In this document: piece by piece, positions 23,001-31,250 of the stretch
Layout of the letters: every line of letters starts with the position of its first letter
Numbering within the stretch: the stretch's first letter is position 1
Source of the DNA: Lytechinus pictus
Lineage: Eukaryota; Echinodermata; Echinoidea; Temnopleuroida; Toxopneustidae
Length of the DNA: 64,000 nt
Direction: 5' to 3'
Assembly: GCF_037042905.1 (NCBI RefSeq)
Contig: NC_087254.1
Coordinates: 11,517,103-11,581,102, forward strand
Made by a program: the position numbers and the translations under genes
Notes under the pieces: model-generated
Databases searched by the model: none
What the model was told of the DNA's origin: nothing
What the model saw: the letters and a program-made list of their open reading frames with translations, nothing else

Positions 23001-25921
23001 CCACCATTAAATACGCCAAGTAATATAGATTCCAAGGAAGGCGTTTTTGTTGTTGTTGCTTCGTCGTGATTGAATATTTGATTTCAACAGAAGTGTGTTT
23101 CAAAGAGTGTTTAATTATCGTCATCATTTATGACATTATTTTATCATTACTGTCATCATCATAATCATTATGATTTTTTGACGTTATCTGTGTCATGATA
23201 ATTTTGATGAGATACCCGTACCTATACTATATCATGTTACATGTACAGTACATAATAACTGCCTCTTTGGTAACTCATGCATCCCGTAATTCAATACAAC
23301 TCCTTGTGTCAAGGTACTATCCGTATAATGACTAATGGCTTAATTCCATGAATGTTTTCATAGCAGCTCGAGCATAATCATTAAAAAAATGACGAATGTC
23401 CTTTCTGTTGTAATTTGATAGACCTGATAATGGTTGAAAGGAATTTAGCACATACGGAACTACATATCTAAACATATATGTTACCTGATATCAGAATCAC
23501 ATGATAACTTCCACGTAAAATGTCATCGTCGATTGAAGGAAAAAATATGTAGGTGTTTTCCCTTTACTCTTTAATGCGGAATGTTTTCTTGTAGTTATAA
23601 GTGTATATCATATTCCGAAACATGAAAGATGTTCGTTATCCCGAAAATCATAAAATTGGTTCTTTAATCTGAACATTAGGGACATTTTTCGAAGGTCTGT
23701 TAATCTGAAGAGAAAATCGCGTTTGTTCTTGTTCTTGCGAACGTCTGTAAATCTGACGATAAACTAAGGTTTGTTATTTTGAAGGTCGAATAGTCCCAAA
23801 ATGAAATAAGGTTTGCTCATTGGATTTACGACATTTTTCATAATATAACGGTCGTTGTTCAGAAGGTAAAACTCAGTTCATTTGTTCGATAGGCAGAAAA
23901 TGAAATAAATTTCGTTTTCAGGAAACAACAAGCGGCCCTTTGGAGCTACGAAGTAATGATCATCCATTGACCCATTTTCACAAATCGTTCAGTTCCTATC
24001 AAAGAACACAGTGTCACACAGAACGATCACAGTGTATTCACATAGTGGACTATGTGATAATATTATTCACACTGTTAAAATGCTCAAATTAGAAGGTGTG
24101 AATATATTTTCACACTGTGAACTATGTAAAAATATTGCTCACACTGTTTAAATATTCAAATTCAACAGTGTAAAGATATTTTCACACTGTGGACACCTCA
24201 ACAGTGTGACTGTTCTAGCGTTCTCAGATTGTCGACTATGTAAATATGTGATTCACACTGTTGAAATGCTCAAATTTCACAGTGTAAAGGTGATTTCACA
24301 TTGGGTTCCACACTGTGGCACTCACTGTAAATTAAAACTTAAAAATAAAAGAATTACCATTTGCATTTGGCGACATGCAACAGAACAACAAAAGCGTTTT
24401 ATTCTTACCGAGCATAGGATATCACTGTGCACGAGAAGGTAACCGTTGTCATAGATGGACCAGATAGAGAAAGTCATGCTCGTGATCGTCACGCCCAGGT
24501 CAACCACGGTCAGGTTCAGAATAAGCAGATTGTGAAAGTTCTTCCTTAAAACCTGCAAGTCAAGCATAGTAAAAGTTTGGGTTTTATACAAGACACCATG
24601 CATGATTTGGGTTCGTAGTGGACCACTCCGTTAAACAACCTATAGTTTAAATGTATCACGGAGTTCAAGTTGTTTGATATTTTATTTTTGATCCAGTGTG
24701 GTAAATATGAAAATGAGAAAAGTAAATCAATGCAACCAATCTTCCATTTTTTTTCTCCAATTATCAATTTTGTTAGAATTTTGTAACACATGTGTGCCTT
24801 ATGCTAGCTCTCCGTCAAGCCCACTATGCATATGGATCTTCAATTCTATATCAATAATTCTTCAAAATAATAAATACTATATGAGAATGAAACCCTTGGA
24901 ACGAGTTGGCTTGTTTGAAAACTTTGAAAACAAATAATAAAAAGGATAAGATCAGTGGAAGTTTGATAACACTAAATTGGACAAATAATACGAAAATTAT
25001 TAGCTTTTGAAAGTCAAAATCACTAATGCTATGGAGGTTCTCTCATTGACAACACAGCCAAGATTTGCGATGTCACATAGATGCAACTCCTACTCTCCCC
25101 TTTGAACACAGAACATATTTTGCTCATTCTAATAAACTGGTGACAATTTAAGTAAATACTAGAAAAGTAATTGGATGAGTTGTACAAGTGTGACATCACT
25201 TAACTTGGTCTCATTGCTAAAGAGAGGATGTCCACATCATTGGTGATCTCAACCATGGGCGTGCAGATGGAGGGGGGGGGGGCAAGCCCCCCCCCCAAAA
25301 AAAAAAAAAACGAAAGGGATAAGGGTGAAATATATTTTTTCCGAATATCATATCAAAATCTATCACAAACTTGGATTTTTATAAAAATTCCGAAATTGTT
25401 AACTTCCTTTTAATTTTACGCGATACGCCATATCGAGCCCCCTAAGATTTTGGCTCATTACGCCACTGATCTCAACATTCAAATGCTCATAATTTTCGTA
25501 TTATTTGGTCATTTTGTTCAAACTCTCATTGATTTGCTTCTTTGATTTTTTTTTCTGTTTTCAGTCACACAAGCTAACTCACAGGGTTTCATTCTCCTTT
25601 AACAAAATGATATTTGCAAGTATTGATATGTTAAAAAAAAGGATTAAAAAAACTCACCTTATCAGTCAGAATGGTGACGATCGCCATGAGATTGGCAAAA
25701 AGCGCCCCAACAAAGATGATAACCATCGTGATGCCTTCGATGATTGCCACAGCCGATGACGGGGAATGGTCGACCGTCAGACCACGATTACGATCGTACG
25801 GCGTCGGCGAGACGGACATTGATGTCAGGATCGAAGCATTCTCGACATCTTCGAGCCCGCCCAACGACGTCGCGTTGGATGCCATGTCAGAAGGCGTCGT
25901 GAAAATCATTGATATACTCAT
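10766..25921 (-). CDS. Rhodopsin-class (class A) orphan GPCR, five coding exons
   Basis: Predicted seven-transmembrane receptor of 438 residues in the plasma membrane, coupling to a G protein. Coding exons in transcript order are 25658-25921, 24409-24552, 16168-16521, 15339-15636 and 10766-11022. All have GT donors and AG acceptors. The first three junctions are phase 0 and the last is phase 1. The N-terminus has two N-glycosylation sites (N16, N28). TM1 carries N77 (GALFAN), TM2 has NLTVVD, the TM3 start has C135, and DRY is at 159-161. C212 in the second extracellular loop can pair with C135. TM5 has P235, TM6 has CWTP (364-367), and TM7 has WLGYSNSLLDPLVY (390-403). The third inner loop is long and has a lysine-rich stretch. 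TM7 resembles biogenic-amine receptors, but the TM3 position that binds amines is Ala, not Asp, and there is no opsin Lys at 7.43. The ligand is unknown. Class A assignment is firm; the subfamily is not. Confidence 0.93.
11023..15338 (-). other. GPCR intron 4
   Basis: 4,316-bp intron with proper splice ends. It holds a small inverted-repeat element near 11889-12003 (ATCCAGCATT ends), a GA-rich tract at 12230-12300, a GGATCCGCCCC end at 12420, the SINE at 12911, and AT-rich sequence. No nested gene seen. Confidence 0.85.
12911..13100 (+). mobile_element. tRNA-derived SINE
   Basis: The head (12914-12988) is tRNA-like: GGTGCCG and CGGCACC can form the acceptor stem, TGGCCGAGTGG is an A box and GATTCGTTCCC a decayed B box. 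The body continues through GAGCAAGGCATTT and TTGGTAACTCGGTG to an A-rich end. A full-length relative is at 19686. Confidence 0.85.
15339..15636 (-). CDS. GPCR exon 4: third intracellular loop and start of TM6
   Basis: 298 bases, phase 0 start and phase 1 end. Acceptor TTTTAG, donor GTAGGC. It codes for a hydrophilic, acidic then basic loop of about 90 residues (contains GKNSKQTSDSG, then KPEKKKKKRQQ). It ends in VAVTG, which continues directly into TM6 in exon 5. The long charged loop fits the G-protein-coupling and arrestin face of the receptor. Confidence 0.88.
16168..16521 (-). CDS. GPCR exon 3: TM3 to TM5
   Basis: 354 bases, 118 residues, phase 0 at both ends. Acceptor TTTTAG, donor GTAAAT. 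It holds TM3 with SVDRYLTVVW, TM4 with FCWFLP, the second outer loop with a single Cys (THHCSPKW), and TM5 with VTVPIMTFSY. A shorter reading that starts at the DRY Met is only the internal part of this exon. Confidence 0.95.
16711..17452. mobile_element. Element made of 115-bp tandem units, GPCR intron 2 (3' end)
   Basis: Ends read CTGGAAGGAACAGTGTCAC and, inverted, CTGGAAAGAACAGTGTCCC. Inside are about six units; the last ones repeat at exactly 115 bp (GATCGACAGT at 17071, 17186 and 17301). Units contain ACAGTGTGACAGTTCACAGC and the self-complementary TTCACACTGTG. No target duplication is evident. It lies 190 bp from the exon 3 acceptor. Confidence 0.85.
18770..18910. repeat. CT-rich low-complexity tract, GPCR intron 2
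   Basis: About 140 bases almost wholly C and T on the plus strand. It yields mirror open frames rich in Leu/Ser/Pro or Lys/Arg/Glu that are not genes. Confidence 0.95.
19686..19872 (+). mobile_element. tRNA-derived SINE, well preserved
   Basis: tRNA-like head at 19689-19763 with A box TGGCCGAGTGG and intact B box GGTTCGATCCC, a Leu/Ser-type shape. The tail has TTGGTAACTCGGTGTGCAC and then poly-A. A possible short duplication ATATGC flanks it. The body sequence after the tRNA part shows it is a SINE and not a tRNA gene. Confidence 0.88.
20230..20466. mobile_element. Relative of the ACTGCAAAAA MITE, in GPCR intron 2
   Basis: Begins ACTGCAAAATCACCAGTG and ends CGGAGTTTTTGCAAT. The internal order of TGGTGTT/AACACCA blocks is the same as at 37750-37993. 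The right end is decayed and the target duplication cannot be read. Confidence 0.8.
24001..24330. mobile_element. Second copy of the 115-bp-unit element, GPCR intron 2 (5' end)
   Basis: Begins AAAGAACACAGTGTCACACAG and shares the units CACATAGTGGACTATGTG and TTCACACTGTTAAAATGC with the element at 16711, in the same orientation. It is shorter, with about three units, and more decayed. It ends about 80 bp from the exon 2 donor. Confidence 0.85.
24409..24552 (-). CDS. GPCR exon 2: inner loop 1, TM2, outer loop 1
   Basis: 144 bases, 48 residues, phase 0 at both ends. The acceptor is CTTGCAG and the donor GTAAGA. The reading begins VLRKNFHNLL and contains NLTVVD, the TM2 motif with the sodium-site Asp, and ends at LCS, where the Cys is the conserved TM3-start cysteine. 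It joins in frame to exons 1 and 3. Confidence 0.93.
25658..25921 (-). CDS. GPCR exon 1: start, N-terminus and TM1
   Basis: Codes for residues 1-88. The ATG at 25921 is the first in frame and gives a short extracellular tail with no obvious signal peptide, as is usual for class A receptors. The hydrophobic segment spans about residues 57-84. The exon ends after a Lys codon at a GTGAGT donor (phase 0). Further 5' untranslated exons cannot be excluded. Confidence 0.88.
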
Positions 25922-26532
25922 GATAAAACTAACTCCGTAGTGCCACCTGAGTGACTTTGTACTACCATCGAAGATTCAGTCAGTCGAATTCAGTCAGTCG
26001 AAACTAAAAGTCAAATATAACACTGATTGTATATTTGATGTTTACTCTTAAAGTGATGGCGAATTTTCAATGAGGAAATGTGTGTTTTAATTCGTCCGGC
26101 TTCGAATAAAAAGCACAGTTCAATCATTTCATAGAATCCCCTGCCTCTCTCTTTCTCTGTCTCTCTCCTGCCCGCGATTCTCCTTCCACGTCCTGTCAAG
26201 GAGAAGTCTCTTTTATGAATGACGGTTCGTCTTCCCCAGAAGTGAAATCCTGCTCACCAGAACTTATGGGAAACTCAGTGAAGTACGTCATGGCCATATA
26301 TATGAGGGTGTAATTCTAATTTTCGGGGAGACGAGGGCTTGCATAAATTATTGTAATCATTGTCTCACCGCAACAAGTTGCCGCGTTCACTCATTAGTTT
26401 GTTTATGGTTAACATGGTTAAGAATGCCAATCTAACTAAGATGTCAGTTCCACCAACGAAGCTACTCCAAACCGATCGATAGTCTGGCACTGGTAATAAC
26501 GCTGCAGTATCTTTTGTCGGTTTGGCATTGCT
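25922..26532 (-). other. Upstream region of the GPCR
   Basis: Holds the direct repeat CAGTCAGTCGAA (25978-26001). The promoter and any 5' untranslated exon should be here or beyond the hAT element at 26541, but no core promoter could be fixed. Confidence 0.35.
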
Positions 26533-26540
26533 TTCACCGA

Positions 26541-27690
26541 CAGTGGCGTAACTACGGGGGGGGGGGGGGCATGGGGGGCACGTGCCCCCCCCCCCCCCCC
26601 CACCAATTGGCTGGCCAAAAAAAAACGGGGAAAAGGAGAAAGAGACGGAGAAAGGAGAAGAAACGTAGCGGGAAAGAAGAAACTATTGTTCATTATAATC
26701 ATTATAGTTATGTTATATTACATAAGAAACATTTTCCATAACTTTATGAAACATAATTTGCTCAGGGCCTATGTCTTCATTGTTCCTGGTGCTCGCATTG
26801 TCTGTTTAACGAGATATATAATCCTGTTGTACTAAAACCTCCCGTTTTCAAGTCGATATTCACCAAATATATTTCCTCGCACTTCGAGTTATTATTGTTT
26901 TATGTATAGTGACATATGCTTCTTTTTCATGACTACTAAAAGTGATTGCCCCATTTAAGGTCTTAATATAAAACATTTCTTGTCCGTGCTTACGTTCGCA
27001 TTATTGGTGATATACGTCTGCTCTTCATGAATTCCAAAAATCAGTCCTTAAAATGTCCCTTTTTCTAATCTGAATATCAAAAATGTTCAGCTCACGCTTT
27101 GAGTTCGCATCATTCGGTTGGTGAAATACGTATGGTCTTAGTGAATTCCTACAAACAAGCCTTAGAGCGCCCCTCTTCAGGTCTGATTTTCTTAAATTTT
27201 CAGCTCGCGCTTCGCGCTCGCAATATTTGATTTGTGAGATGCGTATTATAATCATGATTACAATGAGTACAAAAAGTGCTTCGTGTATTTAGATTTAATT
27301 CTAACAAAATCAGCAAGCGCTTGGCACTCGCATTAGATGACTATGGTGAGATATGTATACTTTTAATGGATTCCTTGAAAAATAGTCCTTAAAATGTCCC
27401 TGTTTGGGGTCAATACAAAAATTTCAGCGCATTGTTTGTTTCGCGAGACAGGTACGTATCATGATTACTAAAATTTGCTTATAATGTCCATTTTTAAGTC
27501 TGAATAACTAAAATTTTCAGCTCGCGCTTCGCGCTCGCATTATTTGATCAGTGACATACATATCCGTTTAATGGCACTGTCCTTAAAATGTCTATATTAT
27601 GTCAGCATACCTGGTAATTGAGCAATTGGTAACTCAAATTTTTTGCTGGTGCCCCCCCCCCCCAATGCCGTGACCCACGGTACGCCACTG
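26541..27690. mobile_element. hAT-like element with internal repeats of about 110 bp
   Basis: Ends read CAGTGGCGTAAC and, inverted, CAGTGGCGTACCG, flanked by the 8-bp duplication TTCACCGA (26533-26540 and 27691-27698). It starts with a poly-G tract followed by a poly-C tract (26558-26602) and ends with a poly-C tract. From about 26860 to 27600 it has degenerate units containing TTTTCAGCTCGCGCTTCGCG followed by CATTATTTGAT and GTGAxATACGTAT. No transposase frame. It lies upstream of the GPCR start. Confidence 0.9.
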
Positions 27691-27839
27691 TTCACCGATA
27701 TGACTGGGGCATAGTTTGATGACTTCTGCATGATACTTCCGTGTACAGTGTATATTTCCTGGTCAGCTGCGATGTCTCGTGTATCATATATCTCTTGACT
27801 TGAATGATCAGTCATGGCTATATGTAGCATAGGGGCACT

Positions 27840-28030
27840 TACCCCCCCCCCCCCCAGAATATTTGAAAGCTTATTTTTTACTGATTTTTTTTTTTAATTC
27901 ACCAAAAGTATTCACAAAATCTGTCAATTTCACTTTAGAAAGTGCAAAAGTACTCCCACGAGGAGCTTGGTCAATTCGCTTCCTCACTGTTGATTTTTTT
28001 TTAAATTGCCCCCACAGGAAAAAAATAGCG
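27840..28030. repeat. Diverged relative of the palindrome's inner arm
   Basis: A poly-C tract, then ATTCACCAAAAGT, TTTCACTTTAGAAAGTGC and GAGCTTGGTCAATTCGCTTC match in order the arm segment at 32225-32355. The inner-arm sequence is thus a dispersed repeat in its own right. Confidence 0.65.
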
Positions 28031-29057
28031 GCGTACGGTCATTGTGTAGAGTTTTCGCTCTTAACAGGGCGTCAGTTTTCAGGATCCGGGAATCCGTTTT
28101 CAATTAAAACTTACTGTGAAACCACAACTTAAATGATATTTGATAGTCATTGTTGGGAAATATATATCGACAGAAAAGATAATGAAGCTATCGTGCTCAT
28201 CCAGCATCAGCAATACCAGTTACAGAGCCACTTGTTGCAGTGGAACATTCGGTTAGAATATCTAGAATATCAAATTACTCCACCAAAAACAAGCACAAAT
28301 GCAGCGATACTGATTATTCACTCGCAAATAAAATTTTAGTTTATTTCAAGCGTGATTTGATGTAACATATTTTCCCTTTGTCAATCCGAATCTAGAACAC
28401 TTGCACAATTAGTATGAACAGTCACGCCTCCTGCATAATAATGTACATGTTCAATTTATTGATCGTAAAATAAATATGATAAGGATTAAGTTCATCCACT
28501 TCCTATAACCCAGGATTGAAACTTGTTTTGAGTAAGAAGTTAATGCGGGATGCAGAATAATCCGCGATATAAAGCAAACACTGAGGGACTTAATGGACAG
28601 TCGGAGATCTTGGTAATGCATTTGGAATAAAAAAAATCGATTGCTGAAGCTTCGTTTGTTATTTAGTGTAAGAAAAATCAACACTATCTGAATCACTTTG
28701 GAAACCAGAAACAATATTCTCGTTTAATAAACATTGGAGTAAAGAGTCAAAACGTTTGAGGGGGCCAGACATAGCGCAAATTTTTTTTTTTTTTAATAAA
28801 AAAAGTTTAGAGCGAGCGAAGGGAGCAAATAAGAAAATTCACTTTTTTATTACAAAATTAAGTTTTGTGATAGAATTTGATATAATATTCAGAAAATGAA
28901 ATTATTTGACCATTCTTTCTTTCCTATTTTTTCCCTTTCTTCTATTTTTTTCTCCGTCATGATAAATTTTGGGATTCCATGGACCCTAAGCCCCCATCTG
29001 TACGCCATTGGCTACAAATGACATCATAATTCAAGACACATCGACTATACTGACTTC

Positions 29058-29210
29058 AGTGGCCCTATTCATAAAACTTGTTGTAATAACAAATTTGCAA
29101 GAACAGGGAAAAGCTACTAAAATTCTTCAATCGCATTGGCTCGTAGTATATTTGATATAGAAATTGTGCATTTGTTACTGTATAACAATTATTTGTGAAA
29201 CGAAGCCCAT
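29058..29210. mobile_element. Short MITE, TATTCATAAAACTTGTTG type
   Basis: GTGGCCCTATTCATAAAACTTG at the left and the inverted GGGCTTCGTTTCACAAATAATTG at the right. A possible relative with AAACTTGTT and TTAATGAAACGGGGCC is at 5615-5760. Confidence 0.65.
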
Positions 29211-29724
29211 ACAGAGGGTCCGCTTCGTGTGTGCGACTGTAACGCGTTAAGGCCACCGCACACCTTACAACTGCTCGCGATCCGATTTTGGAACAGATCG
29301 CATTTTGCTCATTTTCTGAAAATGTGAATGAAACATATCATTCTAATTGAAGTTAAAATTAATTGAAATAATACTAATATACCCATTATGAAAGATTGCA
29401 AGACTTTTATTTTGGAGTAAAGGCCAAATTAGTTTCATATCGTAGCCAATCGTACGACTGCTATGACGTCATTACGACTAGATATTGAATTCGCCATTAT
29501 TCTAAGAAGGATGATAGCATTGTCACAGATTTGAACATAGGTATTCGTACGATGACTTAAAACATTACACAGTAAGATATGCCAAGTCTCAATGTCAGCT
29601 AGCATCAAATTCTACTACATTTTATTCTGAAATCGGGTCGTAGACCAATCGTAAGGTGTGCGGTCGCCTTTACAGTCGTGAATTAAGATGGCGCCGGTAC
29701 TCTCAATGTATTTTGAGGAAGTCA

Positions 29725-29880
29725 GGGGTCCGTTTCAGAAAGAGTGGCGATCAAACGGAACTCCCCCAAAAAACAATTGCATCTCAATTTTCAACCAATG
29801 AAACACGAATATTATAAGGACTTGCACTTCACGTTTTAGAGTTGGGATTAAACGCAAATCTCTCTGTAACGGGCCCTGGG
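29725..29880. mobile_element. Short MITE, GGGTCCGTTTCAGAAAGAG type
   Basis: GGGGTCCGTTTCAGAAAGAG at the left is mirrored by CTCTCTGTAACGGGCCCTGG. A long poly-G tract follows at 29881-29900. Confidence 0.7.
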
Positions 29881-30790
29881 GGGAGGGGGGGGGGGGGGGG
29901 TCAAAGGAAGTTGGGAAGGTACCCCTAGGAAGGCAGTCACATGACAGGTGAGTCGTAATAGACTACTGTGTTGTCGGTTGGTCCTGAAGCATATTCCTTT
30001 GATGATTTTTGTTAAAAAAAATATTGTGAAGTTTGGTTTGAAAATTTTGTTCTTTTCGTTATTCTGAAGCCTTTAACAATCCTAACTCCAACCCTGAGCG
30101 GTCGGAGATATTGAAACTGGAGCAAATGTCGCAGGAGTTTTTAAACATGAATGTTGGAAGGCATACAGAAAAAGAAAAATAAATAAAGCGACCGGGTGCA
30201 AGTTAAATTTCAACAACTGACCATATTGACATTATTCTTGTCAAATGCAACTAGGAATAAAGATGGCTGAAATACTTATGCAATCAGCAGACACTTTCAT
30301 CTAGTAAACGGGGAAGTTTGTCCTCACGATAAGATGGCTTTAATAAAAGCAGTCAAACTAGAATTTAAAAAATGAAGTTGTCATGTAAATTATGCGTCAA
30401 AGAAATAAGGCTTCTACCTGTCTACAGAGTTATGAATTTCTTTTATGACGTCACAGACGAGCGACTGCTCCACAAGCCATGAGATGCATTTGTGCGGCGG
30501 ATAATCACCAGACACATCATTTTATACCCGTTGTAGAGCTACTTCACATATTTTTGTATCAGGCAGAACTACATTTTTGTAAAGTACATATGAGACGCCG
30601 AATGTACCAATATTATATAGAACAATTATTTGTTATATAATCATTATTTATTAAATAATAACTATTATTTATATATAATTTACATTTTATTTGTAAATAA
30701 CTACTATTATATAAAATATCATTTCTAATTATTTATATATAATTCCAAGTAATACCTCATTATTTGTAAATAATAATAGTTCGACATTCC

Positions 30791-31250
30791 ATTATTTATA
30801 AATAATGATTATTTGTTTTTCATTATTTATAAATAATGATTATTTGTTTTTCATTATTTATAAATAATGATTATTTGTTTTTCATTATTTACAAAGAATG
30901 ATTATTTGTTTTTCGTTATTTATAAATAATGATTATTTGTTTTTCATTATTTATAAATAATGATTATTTGTTTTTCATTATTTACAAATAATGATTATTT
31001 GTTTTTCATTATTTATAAATAATGATTATTTGTTTTTCATTATTTATAAATAATGATTATTTGTTTTTCATTATTTATAAATAATGATTATTTGTTTTTC
31101 ATTATTTATAAATAATGATTATTTGTTTTTCATTATTTATAAATAATGATTATTTGTTTTTCATTATTTACAAATAATGATTATTTGTTTTTCATTATTT
31201 ATAAATAATGATTATTTGTTTTTCATTATTTATAAATAATTTGTTGAGTT
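30791..31250. repeat. 31-bp AT-rich tandem repeat, left arm
   Basis: About 14 copies of a 31-bp unit made of CATTATTTATAAATAATG followed by ATTATTTGTTTTT. The first part is itself a palindrome (ATTATTTATAAATAAT), so each unit can form a hairpin. There are no unique spacers between units, so this is not a CRISPR array. More degenerate units follow to about 31630. Confidence 0.95.

Larger units (their letters stand above)
16522..24408 (-). other. GPCR intron 2
   Basis: 7,887-bp intron. Besides the two 115-bp-unit elements at its ends it contains the CT tract, the SINE at 19686, the MITE at 20230, and poly-G or poly-C tracts at 19432-19445, 20839-20847 and 21723-21735. The sequence at 18340-18730 contains a repeated CTAATTTGAATxAAAT/ATATTGATCAxGAATAC block. 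Confidence 0.85.
28030..30583. other. Intergenic with MITEs, no gene recognised
   Basis: Apart from the repeats listed separately, this is AT-rich sequence with short frames only. A segment at 29250-29660 has a long gapped inverted match (GGCCACCGCACACCTTAC and, inverted, AAGGCGACCGCACACCTTACG), so it is probably another inverted-repeat element of about 420 bp. Confidence 0.55.

Noticed and set aside
30791-31250. Regular 31-bp direct repeats as a CRISPR array
   Set aside because: There are no unique spacers, the units are contiguous, and the genome is eukaryotic.
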